A stretch of 64,000 nucleotides of DNA from Candidatus Aveggerthella stercoripullorum (GCA_018712955.1 DVGB01000004.1:1-64000); one strand, 5' to 3'; shown: positions 1-9,094, counted from the first letter of the stretch. The notes: generated from the letters alone by a model not told the origin. Numbers and translations: made by a program.

Positions 1-198
1 CGCGGGAACGTCCGAAACCGCTTCCGTCATGACATCATCGACTTCGACCGTTGCTTCCGCCTGAGCAGCCTGCCCAGACGCAGGTTGTTCAGCCTCTTGT
101 CCAGCGCAGCCAGGTAGAAGCGCAAGCGAGACCACAGCGGTGCCCGCCACGATTAGAAACCCAAACTTCTGCCGCATGCCCGTAACGCGCTTTTGCAT
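1..198 (-). CDS. Putative lipoprotein, N-terminal part only
   Basis: The minus strand from the ATG at 198 stays open to the window edge (66 codons). The product begins MQKRVTGMRQKFGFLIVAGT, followed by a hydrophobic stretch and the lipobox LLPGC, which predicts cleavage and lipidation at the Cys near residue 31. After the Cys comes a Gln/Ala/Glu-rich linker, the usual tether of a surface lipoprotein. The functional domain lies outside the window. It is the last gene in a minus-strand run of cell-envelope genes. Confidence 0.7.
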   Translation of the reverse strand, partial: MQKRVTGMRQKFGFLIVAGTAVVSLALLPGCAGQEAEQPASGQAAQAEATVEVDDVMTEAVSDVPA

Positions 199-221
199 GA
201 TGCTCCTCGCAAACTCAACCA

Positions 222-1310
222 TCAGTCCAGAGGGACAACCGTACAGTTCGTCAGGATAACATCGGCCTTCTGCCAAATCGACCCTATCCAGGAATCTACT
301 GTGCCCACGACCGCAACGCGCCTGTTAAGGACGCTTCCGGGAAGGGATCCCATGTTTTCGTACACTTGGACCAAGGAAACGTTCTCATAGCGCCGAAAGC
401 TGCCCATCGTTTCGACATTGAACGTAGCCGCATCATCGAGCCATAGTAGAAACGACTCTTGAGGTCCTGTCGATCCCTGCGACCACCAGTAATCCTCCAG
501 GTAACCTGAAAGATAGACGACATCTCCCGTTGCGTAGACGGAACCAGCATCGCACTCCCCAAGCGTGCCCCCTGCAGAAAGGTCGAGAACGTCACGATGC
601 TCAACGGATATCATCTTCGCAAAGGCGCAGCGTTGCGCAGCGCCCTGCGGATTTACCCTTCTTGCTCCGTTTGCCGCTGCCTCGCCTGTAATAATGCCTC
701 GATCGACCGCCCATCCCATTGCCTCACGCGCCCAAGAAGAAACTTCACCACTGTCGCCAAACTGATCCAGCGCACGACAATTCGAAGCTGTTGGCTGGTG
801 CGCAATCAGCCTTGAAAAATTAGATAGGATGACGGCAAGCTGCTCGCGCGTTATGGGATCATCCGGCCCAAAACGATTCGTTCCGCCATAGCCGTTGATA
901 ACCCCTGTTTTCCTCGCCCATAAGATAGCGCGGCCATGATACTGGGTATAGTCAACATCGTCGAAAGCAGCGCCGCCCACGGCAGGCTCGCCGGCTATGC
1001 GCCAAAGCACAATGGCGACCTGACCGCGCGTAATTGCATCGTATGGACCGAACAAGTTCGTCCCGCCGTACCCCTGAAGCAAACCATGATCGAGCACGTA
1101 GTCCAAATCGCCACTGACCACAAACCAGTCAGATGGCGAAACGTCGGAAAAGCCTTGGTGAGAACGAACAGCTACCGCATCCCCTACGGGAGCAAACGAT
1201 TGCGCCGTCGCCTCTTTCAAGCAGGCCGACCCGCATGCTAAAAGCGCCGCCAAAACGGCGAAAAGCACTCGTGAAAACGCGAATCTGAGCTGTTTTGAAG
1301 CGGTCTTCAT
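222..1310 (-). CDS. SLH-domain surface protein
   Basis: The 362-aa protein has an N-terminal hydrophobic signal (about residues 10-28, containing LLAC, so lipoprotein processing is possible). Three S-layer-homology repeats cover about residues 55-255; each has the FxDV...W...A...G...GYG..FGP...ITR pattern, the third less perfectly. SLH domains usually bind secondary cell-wall polymer. The last ~100 residues do not resemble a family I recognise. The ATG at 1310 follows GGAAGGAACG. The SLH block closely resembles that of the protein at 2241-3656, so the two are paralogues with different partner domains. Confidence 0.85.
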   Translation of the reverse strand: MKTASKQLRFAFSRVLFAVLAALLACGSACLKEATAQSFAPVGDAVAVRSHQGFSDVSPSDWFVVSGDLDYVLDHGLLQGYGGTNLFGPYDAITRGQVAIVLWRIAGEPAVGGAAFDDVDYTQYHGRAILWARKTGVINGYGGTNRFGPDDPITREQLAVILSNFSRLIAHQPTASNCRALDQFGDSGEVSSWAREAMGWAVDRGIITGEAAANGARRVNPQGAAQRCAFAKMISVEHRDVLDLSAGGTLGECDAGSVYATGDVVYLSGYLEDYWWSQGSTGPQESFLLWLDDAATFNVETMGSFRRYENVSLVQVYENMGSLPGSVLNRRVAVVGTVDSWIGSIWQKADVILTNCTVVPLD

Positions 1311-1325
1311 CGTTCCTTCCTTTGC

Positions 1326-2219
1326 TTAACGGGCTTTAGTAGGAGTAAATGCGACATTCACCGTCGTGTCGACTGAATTGCCCCCTACCAGGTTGACGTA
1401 TTGAATCACCAGGTGAGAATCGTCGACCCGATGCCACGTGCCCACCATTGGGTCATTCGCCACCTGTTCACCGTTATCGCCCCTATAGGTCATCGAGAAG
1501 ACAGCGTCTCCTTGTTCCTCGCCGTTCGAAGGCTCTAGCATATTTGCCGACAAGAAGCCCTGCGCGCTCCCATAGCCCTCGTCTGGTATCGTAATTTCAA
1601 GAATCCACTCGCCCTCTCCGATGGGCTTTTCAAGTCCGCTTTTAGGAACGCGGAGTTTCAAAGACCAGCTGTTGAAGAGGCTTACCATGTCGTTCATTTG
1701 CGCGACGAAACTCTCTGTTTCCGCATCGGTCATACCGTACTGCGCGCGCAGTCGCGAGAGCATAGGCTCGTTAGCACGCACTCCCTCAAACGCCAAGGAG
1801 TAAGCCAAATCGCCTCCTTGATCCGCCTCGAGCACGCAAGACCCCGTCGCTGATATGTCAACCTGGTCGCTTCCCGTCAGGCCGAACAAACTCATACCTC
1901 CCGCCGTGCCCACAATATCCATGCTGAACGCACCGTCTTCGACCACGAGAGTCACATCTGGATACGACAAAGTGACGCCATTGGCGGTTCCTGTCGAGCT
2001 GAGCGTCCACGTGCCCTCAAGAGAGGGCTTGCTGAACAAACGCGGAGCTATCGTCACCACGAAGACAACAACGAGAACCAGGAGCGTAGCTATCGCGACG
2101 CCGACAGCTACTCGCTTTCTTTTCTTGCTCCTAGGCTCCCCTTCGCCCACTCTGCAACCACACCGAGGGCAATACGCCCCGCCAGGCACTATCTCCTTGC
2201 CGCAATTTGGACAAAACAT
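1326..2219 (-). CDS. Zinc-ribbon single-pass membrane protein
   Basis: The product begins MFCPNCGKE and carries a CxxC...CxxC zinc ribbon (first ~25 residues), a basic RSKKRKR stretch, one membrane segment (about residues 38-58), and a ~230-residue beta-rich extracellular part of unknown function that begins LEGTWTLSS. The frame is open to an ATG at 2231, but 2219 gives the MFCP/MICP start shared by the sister proteins at 6534-7535, 7567-8244 and 9095-11668. It lies 16 bp from the neighbouring SLH gene and is probably co-transcribed with it. Confidence 0.75.
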   Translation of the reverse strand: MFCPNCGKEIVPGGAYCPRCGCRVGEGEPRSKKRKRVAVGVAIATLLVLVVVFVVTIAPRLFSKPSLEGTWTLSSTGTANGVTLSYPDVTLVVEDGAFSMDIVGTAGGMSLFGLTGSDQVDISATGSCVLEADQGGDLAYSLAFEGVRANEPMLSRLRAQYGMTDAETESFVAQMNDMVSLFNSWSLKLRVPKSGLEKPIGEGEWILEITIPDEGYGSAQGFLSANMLEPSNGEEQGDAVFSMTYRGDNGEQVANDPMVGTWHRVDDSHLVIQYVNLVGGNSVDTTVNVAFTPTKAR

Positions 2220-2240
2220 CCAAGCCCCCATCGAATAGCA

Positions 2241-3656
2241 TTACCCAAGGCCCAGCACATCACGATGGAATACGCTAGCCATCTTGGCGACAGCGCACCG
2301 CTGCGCGTTGCCCTGCGGGTTCACCCAGGTGCCGCTGGCGGTCGCCTCGCCGGAGATGATGCCCTCATCGACCGCCCAGCCCATCTGCTCGCGCGCCCAC
2401 GAGGACACTTGGTCGGCGCCGGCGATGCGGTCGAGCGCGACGCAGTTGGTGGCGGTAGACACGCGGGCCACTTTCTCGGCGTAGTTCGCCAGCATCACGC
2501 ACAGCTGCTCGCGTGTCACCGGGTCGTCAGGGCGGAACGTGTTCGTATCGCCGTAGCCGCTGATCACGCCCGTCGAGCGCGCCCACCGGATGGCATCGCC
2601 GTAGTACTGAGAGTAATCGACGTCGGAGAAAAGCTGCGCAGAGGCGCCCGGCTCGCCTGCAACGCGCCACAGGATAGTCGCCATCTGGCCGCGCGTCACG
2701 GAATCGTAGGGACCGAAGCGCTTGTTGCCGTAGCCGGACAGCAGCCCGTGGTCCACCGCGTAGCCAAGAACGTCGTCCGTTGCATACCAATCACTTGGGG
2801 ACACGTCGACAAAACCGTACGAGCCGGGCGAAGGCTCGTTCGCGGCGTTCACCCGGAGGTGGTAGGTCGCGGTCGTGGTGCCGCGCGGCGCCACCTGGAC
2901 GTAGTAGGTGCCGGCCGGCAGGCCGACCTGCTGCGTGGTGAAGTCGCCCACGTTGCTGCGGTAGACGTTCCAGCGGTCGTAGTCGTCCCCGTTCTGGTCG
3001 CGCAGGTAGACGGTCCACCCCTTGTTCTCGTCGACGAACTCCGTCCCGAAGGTCAGCGTGACGACGCCGGCAGAGGACAGCGAGAAGCGGTAGAAGTCGT
3101 CGTCGTAGCCGTCGAAGATGCTGCCGTAGTAGAGCGAGTTCACCGAGATCGCGTCGGCGTCGCTGCGGTTGTCGTTGTACTCGGTCTCCCAGTCGCCCCG
3201 CTGCTCGAAGTTCACCCGGAGGTGGTAGGTCGCGGTCGTGGTGCCGCGCGGCGCCACCTGGACGTAGTAGGTGCCGGCCGGCAGGCCGACCTGCTGCGTG
3301 GTGAAGTCGCCCACGTGGCTGCGGTAGACGCCCCAGGAGTCGTAGGAGTCCCCGCCCTGGTCGCGCAGGTAGACGGTCCACCCCTTGTTCTCGTCGACGA
3401 ACTCCGTCCCGAAGGTCAGCGTGACGACGCCGGCAGAGGACAGCGAGAAGCGGTAGAAGTCGTCGTCGTAGCCGTCGACCAGCGCTCCGGTAACCGTGGC
3501 GCCAACATTGATCGTCGTCGCGTTGCTCAACGAATCATTGTCCCGCGCCTCAAGCGTCGCCCCTGCGTCTTCCTGCGCAGCGAACGCCGTAGTCGGCATC
3601 AGCCCGAACGCCAGCACGAGCGCGAACGCGCATGACAGAATTCGATTCCTGCCCAT
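2241..3656 (-). CDS. PPC-repeat and SLH-domain surface protein
   Basis: A Sec signal peptide (LAFGLMPTTAFA, cleavage near residue 28) is followed by two copies of a pre-peptidase C-terminal (PPC)-like domain, recognisable by DDFYRFSLSSAGVVTLTFG and GTYYVQVAPRG, and then three SLH repeats reaching the C-terminus. PPC domains are extracellular beta-sandwiches often attached to secreted enzymes; no catalytic domain is present here, so an adhesive or structural surface role is inferred. The start at 3656 is chosen because GGAGG lies 8 nt before it; the upstream ATG at 3671 overlaps that site. The two PPC domains are almost identical at DNA level. Confidence 0.85.
   Translation of the reverse strand: MGRNRILSCAFALVLAFGLMPTTAFAAQEDAGATLEARDNDSLSNATTINVGATVTGALVDGYDDDFYRFSLSSAGVVTLTFGTEFVDENKGWTVYLRDQGGDSYDSWGVYRSHVGDFTTQQVGLPAGTYYVQVAPRGTTTATYHLRVNFEQRGDWETEYNDNRSDADAISVNSLYYGSIFDGYDDDFYRFSLSSAGVVTLTFGTEFVDENKGWTVYLRDQNGDDYDRWNVYRSNVGDFTTQQVGLPAGTYYVQVAPRGTTTATYHLRVNAANEPSPGSYGFVDVSPSDWYATDDVLGYAVDHGLLSGYGNKRFGPYDSVTRGQMATILWRVAGEPGASAQLFSDVDYSQYYGDAIRWARSTGVISGYGDTNTFRPDDPVTREQLCVMLANYAEKVARVSTATNCVALDRIAGADQVSSWAREQMGWAVDEGIISGEATASGTWVNPQGNAQRCAVAKMASVFHRDVLGLG
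2848..3115 (-). repeat. Intragenic repeat, copy 1 (PPC domain)
   Basis: This 268-bp stretch is repeated at 3211-3478, offset by 363 bp, with only a small block of mismatches around 2951-2994 (its partner around 3314-3357). It encodes the core of the second PPC domain. The near identity points to a recent tandem duplication or gene conversion. Confidence 0.9.
3211..3478 (-). repeat. Intragenic repeat, copy 2 (PPC domain)
   Basis: Partner of 2848-3115. It encodes the core of the first PPC domain of the same protein. Confidence 0.9.
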
Positions 3657-3842
3657 ATGATCACCCTCCATTCGGCTTCATGGCGCATTCCTCATGGAAT
3701 GCGTGCTTCGAATGTACGGATGATCGAGGCCACTTGGTCCGAAACGGAAAAATCATTCCCGTTTATGTCAAAATCGGTTTTACTCCGCCTTACGAGCTGC
3801 AGCAGACGGCCTACTTGCCCAGGCAAACGGTGCGGCACCACC

Positions 3843-4787
3843 TCATGGCGTCACGGCATCTTCGCGCGGCAGCGCCAGCGTGACCGTAGTGCGGAACGTG
3901 CCGTTCGTCTGTTCCGTTTCGACCGTGCCGTCGAAACGGTCGGCCACTTCGCGTAGGATAGTCAAGCCCCAGCCATGCTCATCCAGTCCCTTTGCACGCC
4001 TTGCGCGCCGCTTCTCGCGCCCAGTACGCAGCGGGCACCCGTTCTCAGCGTCGATTACGAACAACCCGCTCGCCTTACCTGCGCGGATTTCGACATGCCG
4101 ACGCTCCATGCCGCATGAAGAGCAAGCTTTAATCGCATTATCCATGACGTTAGCAAACAGGGAGCACAAGTCCATCTCGGGAAACGGCAAATCCTGTGGC
4201 ACGTCCAGATGAGACGTAAGCGCGATTCCCTTGTTTTCGCACTCGGCAGCCTTCGCTCTCATGAGCGCGTCAACCACCCTGTGCGCGCACTGTCGATTGA
4301 CAGGGGACCTCAGCAAGCCCGCCGCCATGTCGATATGCGCCATCGCGCCGTTCACGTTACCCGCGTCGAGCTTGCGCTCTATTGCAGTCAACTCATTTTG
4401 AATCGAGGAACGCAATGTACGCGCAGCACTTGCCTCCGCATCGAGTTCGGCACGATAAGCCTGCTCTGCTTGCAAGCGCTCTTCGAGCAACAAGGCGCGC
4501 GCTTCGTCGAACGCTCTTCTCCGCAATCTCCGAATCGCCTCGAACAGTGCGACATCAGCCCCAGCACAGCCTACGCAAACGAGCGCAATCATCGTCACGA
4601 CGGCAGTTCCCAATTCTGCCCGGAACGCCACCATGAACAAAAACGTCGCCATCGCCAGCTGGGCAAACGGAAAGGAACTAATTGCCAATCGGCGAGAAAG
4701 CGACGCGTTGCGAAACCGCCCAAGCGAAAAGACAACCACGCCCGCGAGCAACCCAAGGGCAATAATTGCAAGGACTGCTTCAAGCAT
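3843..4787 (-). CDS. GHKL ATPase-type kinase subunit lacking the phosphoacceptor His
   Basis: The 314-aa protein has two or three N-terminal membrane segments (to about residue 85), a coiled-coil helix, a helical segment aligned with an AgrC-type H-box, and a C-terminal GHKL ATPase with an N-box (DLCSLFANVMDNAIKAC, about 206-222) and a glycine motif (DEHGWGLTILREVADRFDG, about 269-287). Where the preceding gene product has RHDMRNHL this one has RSSIQNEL, so the His that would be phosphorylated is Ser (about 127). Start 4787 has AGGT upstream and overlaps the preceding gene by 8 bp. It probably works only with that partner. Confidence 0.85.
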   Translation of the reverse strand: MLEAVLAIIALGLLAGVVVFSLGRFRNASLSRRLAISSFPFAQLAMATFLFMVAFRAELGTAVVTMIALVCVGCAGADVALFEAIRRLRRRAFDEARALLLEERLQAEQAYRAELDAEASAARTLRSSIQNELTAIERKLDAGNVNGAMAHIDMAAGLLRSPVNRQCAHRVVDALMRAKAAECENKGIALTSHLDVPQDLPFPEMDLCSLFANVMDNAIKACSSCGMERRHVEIRAGKASGLFVIDAENGCPLRTGREKRRARRAKGLDEHGWGLTILREVADRFDGTVETEQTNGTFRTTVTLALPREDAVTP

Positions 4788-5661
4788 GCTCGACCTCGCT
4801 TCTTGCCAGTCTGCTAGACAGCTTGCGCGCATAACCGCGCGCCGCTTCGCTTTCGCCCTGATCCGCGAGCGCAGCAATCACCTGCAAGTGATTCCGCATG
4901 TCGTGACGGAATTTCGCCACCTCTTCGGTCCGGCGAATCGTGGCAGCACAGTAGGTATTATCCAGCTCCAGCCGTTCCGCCAGCTCTGCAACTCGCTCGC
5001 ATTCCGCCTGCGCTGCATAATAGGAGTTGAGCGTCCGTAGGAACAGGGCATCTACCACAAGACCGACCATCACCATGACACTGCATGCAAGATAGTAGGA
5101 CGTCGACGACCTGAAGAATAAATAGCCCATATTGACCGCACAGAACAGCAAGGCGAATTGTGCCGCCGGAAAGCCCGCTAGCAGCCACTGCCCCGGCATG
5201 TGCGAGCCTTCCGACCACCAGTCGAAGGCCACGCGTAAAAGCGTCAACAGCCCCACCAGAATGACCAGGTGAACCGCATGCATGAGCACGAAAGCCCCGA
5301 AGTACTCCCGTGCGGCATCGTAACTCGACATCGGCGCGTCGGTAAGCACCATCCACAACGCGCCAGCTACGAGCTCATCCGCAAACAAACATATCTCCAC
5401 CGACGCAATGACGATAACCCTTCTGCTCACTTTGCCCTGAGAGAAAACGAACGGAAGCAAAATATCGTAGAAAAAGCCGAGCGCAATCTTGAGCTCGGGA
5501 GTAAACCCCGAACGGAAGGAGTTGACCGTCACTGCAATAAGGAACACGATCGCAAGGTACTGCACCGGCTCTCGCATCGAAAGCAACCGCGTATGAAAGT
5601 AGCCCACCACAAGTCCGGTTGGCATAACGAACAATAGGTCGAGTTGGACATCCGTGAACAC
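4780..5661 (-). CDS. Membrane sensor with H-box but no ATPase domain
   Basis: The 293-aa protein has about six membrane helices (to residue ~208), a coiled-coil linker, and an AgrC/LytS-like H-box FRHDMRNHLQ with the expected phosphoacceptor His near residue 253. It stops about 40 residues after that His, before any kinase catalytic domain. The missing catalytic half is supplied in outline by the overlapping next gene (3843-4787). The start is GTG at 5661, with GGAAAGG 8 nt upstream, 24 bp after the response regulator gene. A frameshifted single kinase is unlikely, because the second protein has its own membrane segments and its own degenerate H-box region. Confidence 0.85.
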   Translation of the reverse strand: MFTDVQLDLLFVMPTGLVVGYFHTRLLSMREPVQYLAIVFLIAVTVNSFRSGFTPELKIALGFFYDILLPFVFSQGKVSRRVIVIASVEICLFADELVAGALWMVLTDAPMSSYDAAREYFGAFVLMHAVHLVILVGLLTLLRVAFDWWSEGSHMPGQWLLAGFPAAQFALLFCAVNMGYLFFRSSTSYYLACSVMVMVGLVVDALFLRTLNSYYAAQAECERVAELAERLELDNTYCAATIRRTEEVAKFRHDMRNHLQVIAALADQGESEAARGYARKLSSRLARSEVEHA

Positions 5662-5685
5662 GGTGACAGCCTTTCCATCGTGCGG

Positions 5686-6417
5686 CTAGACAAGCGAGCG
5701 CGCATACAGGGATAAGGCTCGGCGGACCTCTGCTCGATGCCGCTGGCTGACCGGAACGGCGCTCCCGTCAAGCAACGTGACACGCCCTTTTTCGATGCGC
5801 TCTACCCATGCCATGTTCACGAGAAAACTTTTGTGACACTGCACAAAACTCGAGGGAAGTAAGCGTTTTGCATCTTTAATCTTGGCGTATGTCTCGAATG
5901 TTTTGTCGCTCTGAACAATACGAATCTTTCTTTTCACGCTTTCAACGTACAGAATGCAAGACGGTCGCACAACAAAGCCCTCCCGACCAAGCTTCAGCAT
6001 GACTGGCCGAAAAGACTGCTCTTCCAAGCGCGCGCATGCTGCCTCAAGAGCTTCATCAAGATGCTCTTGAACAAGAGGTTTCTCGAGTAGGTAGACATGT
6101 TGCGTCCTGTATACGCTCGTGTGGTATTCGTCCGCATAGCCGGTTACGTAAATTACTTGCGTAGCATCGCGCTGCCCAGAAAAGCAACGCTTAACAAGAC
6201 CGATGCCATCTTCTTCGCTTTCTCCAAGCTTTATGTCGACCAGAAGAATGTCGACAGACGTGCCCTGCGATAGGAACACTTCGAGTTCATTCGGCTTCAT
6301 GGCCTTTACAGAGCTAAATGCAGATGCTCGCTTAGAGCGTTCGACCATGCCCGCAATATGAAGAGCTTGATAATAATCGTCGTCGATCACTACGATCGAA
6401 TATCCCTCGTCGAGCAT
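5686..6417 (-). CDS. LytTR-family response regulator
   Basis: The protein has an N-terminal receiver domain (acidic IDDD near the start, phosphoacceptor Asp in ILLVDIKL, Lys in LLEKPL) and a C-terminal LytTR DNA-binding domain (about residues 140-243, with FVQCHKSFLVNMAWV). Regulators of this class control surface-protein, peptide or virulence genes. Start 6417 has AGGAAGG 8 nt upstream. It is the first gene of a three-gene unit with the two kinase halves. Likely targets are the surrounding zinc-ribbon and SLH genes, by location only. Confidence 0.9.
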   Translation of the reverse strand: MLDEGYSIVVIDDDYYQALHIAGMVERSKRASAFSSVKAMKPNELEVFLSQGTSVDILLVDIKLGESEEDGIGLVKRCFSGQRDATQVIYVTGYADEYHTSVYRTQHVYLLEKPLVQEHLDEALEAACARLEEQSFRPVMLKLGREGFVVRPSCILYVESVKRKIRIVQSDKTFETYAKIKDAKRLLPSSFVQCHKSFLVNMAWVERIEKGRVTLLDGSAVPVSQRHRAEVRRALSLYARSLV

Positions 6418-6533
6418 CGCACCCCTTCCTCGACCACCCCCGCTCTTTATTATAAATGCGAATTGAGCAATCCCATATCCCACCGCTTATTGGCGAGGCT
6501 TTCCTCCCCGCCCGCTTCATCGCCGCTGAGAAA

Positions 6534-7535
6534 CTATTTGGCGACAAACGAGGCGCACAGCTCTTCGAATTCCGATTCGCTCAGCGATTCGTTTACCACG
6601 TACATTGCCGTCGCTTTTGAAGAGGTAAACGACCGGGCATTATTCGGAACGCTGGGGATGTTGAAGTTGTAAACGGCTACATAGAATCCATCCACGGCCG
6701 CGCCCTCTTGAGCACCGGTATACAGATAATTTGCAACGGGGCTCCCGTCTGCTTTACGCATTGCCTCCCGCGTCTCAATCGCAGACTCGTCCATTCGCCA
6801 TGCTTCGCCCCAAGAAGTCGGCATCGCAAGACTGAAGTATTCACAATCGTACAAGGTGCCCTGCTCGGGAGCGGAAGCAGCAGCCGTTTCAGATGAGCTG
6901 CCAATGAATTCACCCGAATACTTCGCATAGGCACTTGTATAACCTCCGTCGATTGCAGCAGAAAGAGCAGCGTTCGCTTGACTTTCGTCGCTATACCGTC
7001 CTGTCGTGACGCACCACCATGTCTCCGAGTTCAATTCTCCCCAATCGTCGGACCGCACGACTTCGGCGCCTAGACCTTTGTCTGTTGCGCCTCTCGCAAT
7101 TTCATTCGCCTGGGTTTCTTCTCGACTAGCCCCGATCCACACGCCCCAAAATGGAGCACTCGTACTAGGTGCGGACGCCTCAACATCGTCCTTTTTCTGA
7201 CCCTTTTCCTGTGAATCAGTCCCTCCCGCAGACGAGCTCAGTGCAGCATCTTCTGCCGACGGCTGCTCTTGCGTCGATTCGGCGGCAGTTTCGTGCATGG
7301 AAGACGCCTCTTGCGCTTCGTCTCGATTGGCAAGTGAAGGCACGACGACGATTGAGACCATAGCTACAGCGGCAATCGCCACAACAGCAACGATAGCAAT
7401 AGCGCGCACCGCAGACTTGTGGCCATTGTCCGAAGCGCTTACCTCAGAAGGCTCTAGACTCTGCAACTCCGCACCGCAAGCGTCGCAAAACGACGAGTCG
7501 TCGGGAAGCTGTTTTTTGCAATTTGGACAAATCAT
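6534..7535 (-). CDS. Zinc-ribbon membrane protein with SPOR-like region
   Basis: The 333-aa protein begins MICPNCKKQLPDDSSFCDAC (zinc ribbon), followed by one membrane segment (about 43-68), a Ser/Glu/Gln-rich linker, and a region about 125-210 (FWGVWIGASREETQANEIA...WWCVTTGRYSDESQANAAL) with the alternating pattern of SPOR/sporulation-related repeats, which bind denuded peptidoglycan. The last ~100 residues are not recognised. The gene lies just upstream of the LytTR regulator in the same orientation. Confidence 0.75.
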   Translation of the reverse strand: MICPNCKKQLPDDSSFCDACGAELQSLEPSEVSASDNGHKSAVRAIAIVAVVAIAAVAMVSIVVVPSLANRDEAQEASSMHETAAESTQEQPSAEDAALSSSAGGTDSQEKGQKKDDVEASAPSTSAPFWGVWIGASREETQANEIARGATDKGLGAEVVRSDDWGELNSETWWCVTTGRYSDESQANAALSAAIDGGYTSAYAKYSGEFIGSSSETAAASAPEQGTLYDCEYFSLAMPTSWGEAWRMDESAIETREAMRKADGSPVANYLYTGAQEGAAVDGFYVAVYNFNIPSVPNNARSFTSSKATAMYVVNESLSESEFEELCASFVAK

Positions 7536-7566
7536 GCCATCTCGCTTTCCACGCTAAAAAGGCGCT

Positions 7567-8244
7567 TTATTTCCTCCCTTTTGACTGCAGGGAAAGCATC
7601 ACGATCGAAACGATTCCCGTTGCCCACGGCCAAATCGTGGCAGAAATCACACCTGACACCGTCACACCAACCATGGAGTTAGTACCCTGCGAAATACTCG
7701 CATCGACCCCGAAGCACGCAATGAGCACCACCACGACGGCCAGGAGCGCGGTAACGTACCCCGCTTGCGTTTCCTTACTATGCCTAAAGCTTTGATATGC
7801 GGCATTTCCGAGCATGCAAACCATAATGAGCCATAAAAAACCAAGCACAACAGCGACAGCGGCAAGCATGATATATGCATCGGACGAAGCAAAGCTCTCA
7901 TAGCTCGACAAGCGCGCAGCTAATTGGAAGAGCTCAGGCAGAGAAGCCGACTGCTTCAGAATGTACGCATCAAGCGAAACCCATGGTAAAAACGAGGCCA
8001 AAATGAGCGCAATGCTCACGATGCCCGTCACGTGCTTAAACTTCGTATCGGAAACCTGAGGGGTAGGAGCTGGGTACGACACGGAAGCCGAACTGCTGTT
8101 CGGGGCAAAATCGGGCGCTCGATCAGGCGATACGCCTTCACGCTCCGCACCGCCCAACGATGCGACATCTGCTACAGGCTCGCCACAATTGCCGCAAAAC
8201 GCAGCGTGCGTTTCTAGCTCATGCCCGCATTTAGGACAAAACAT
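7567..8244 (-). CDS. Zinc-ribbon protein with four membrane segments
   Basis: The product begins MFCPKCGHELETHAAFCGNC, a zinc ribbon, then a Ser/Pro-rich linker and four hydrophobic segments (roughly 95-115, 135-165, 180-200, 205-222). The second of two adjacent ATGs (8244) is preferred, with AAGGAG about 6 nt before it. No enzymatic motif is visible. It belongs to the local set of zinc-ribbon proteins. Confidence 0.75.
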   Translation of the reverse strand: MFCPKCGHELETHAAFCGNCGEPVADVASLGGAEREGVSPDRAPDFAPNSSSASVSYPAPTPQVSDTKFKHVTGIVSIALILASFLPWVSLDAYILKQSASLPELFQLAARLSSYESFASSDAYIMLAAVAVVLGFLWLIMVCMLGNAAYQSFRHSKETQAGYVTALLAVVVVLIACFGVDASISQGTNSMVGVTVSGVISATIWPWATGIVSIVMLSLQSKGRK

Positions 8245-8286
8245 CATTCCCTCCTTTGCTTGCCGCCATCAAGGCTTTCATCGAAG

Positions 8287-9027
8287 CTATTTCAGCGACG
8301 CCCCGCATTTGCGGCAAAACGATGCATCCGGATTGTTAAAAAAACCGCACTGTCTGCACTCCAGCTGAGCGCACGACGAAAAGGCCTCGGTCGCGATCTC
8401 CTCTGGCACCGAGCTGACCACGCAATCGGCGTCGGAGAGGGCCTCCGCCTCCTTCGCAGAGCCGCCTTCAATCGCAGCACCGCACACTACACAAAACGAC
8501 GCCCCATTTCGCAGCTCGGCGCCGCACCGCACGCAAGTCGGCGCCGACTCCGCACTATCCCCCAAATTGTCAGGAAGACGCGTTCCACAATGAATGCAAA
8601 ATGCCGCCGTCTGTTTGTTGACACCATGACATTGCGGACAAGCAACCGTATCGCCGCGCACCGCCGAACCAGACGCCTCGCAAACCACCGCAGCGTCTTC
8701 CATCGGACCAGAGCCCGCTCCTGTCGTCGACGCCGCTGAAGCAGCAGCCATCTCTCCTAGAGCTCTCACTTGTTCAAGCTCTGCAGCGAGCGCAGCACGC
8801 TGCTGCTCATAATCGGCAATTGTGCTAAAAAGCGCGCTCTGAGAACTGCAGAACGCGTCATCGTCCTTCAGGGCATCGAAGCCCGCACGTCCAAGCTGCG
8901 CATATAGTTCAATGCCGCGCTTGTCCAATTCGGAAATCTGCGCTTTAAGCGCGATGGCCTTTGTGCCACGTCCAGCGGAAGCAACGCCCCGGTTGATCAA
9001 ATCGTTTGCATCCTCAAGAAGACCCAT
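8287..9027 (-). CDS. Coiled-coil protein with multiple C-terminal zinc ribbons
   Basis: The 246-aa product starts MGLLEDANDLINRG. A helical, probably coiled-coil N-terminal half (to ~110) is followed by three CxxC...CxxC zinc ribbons (CPQCHGVNKQTAAFCIHCG, CVRCGAELRNGASFCVVCG, CRQCGFFNNPDASFCRKCG). There is no membrane segment, so unlike its neighbours it is probably cytosolic. GGAGG lies 9 nt before the ATG at 9027; the longer open frame to 9291 has no such support. It could be a soluble partner of the membrane zinc-ribbon proteins (inference). Confidence 0.8.
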   Translation of the reverse strand: MGLLEDANDLINRGVASAGRGTKAIALKAQISELDKRGIELYAQLGRAGFDALKDDDAFCSSQSALFSTIADYEQQRAALAAELEQVRALGEMAAASAASTTGAGSGPMEDAAVVCEASGSAVRGDTVACPQCHGVNKQTAAFCIHCGTRLPDNLGDSAESAPTCVRCGAELRNGASFCVVCGAAIEGGSAKEAEALSDADCVVSSVPEEIATEAFSSCAQLECRQCGFFNNPDASFCRKCGASLK

Positions 9028-9094
9028 GGTGCTATCCCTCCATCCTTGCCACCCAAGATAACCGTCCATTATTCCGGGAGAACAAATTGTTTCG

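Noticed and set aside
2265-3635. 456-aa plus-strand open frame
   Set aside because: Antisense to the PPC-SLH gene; its apparent repeats only mirror the duplicated PPC DNA.
3843-5661. Simple frameshift splitting one histidine kinase
   Set aside because: Each protein has its own membrane segments and its own H-box-like helix, so joining them would duplicate domains. The 8-bp overlap with a ribosome site is a normal gene junction.
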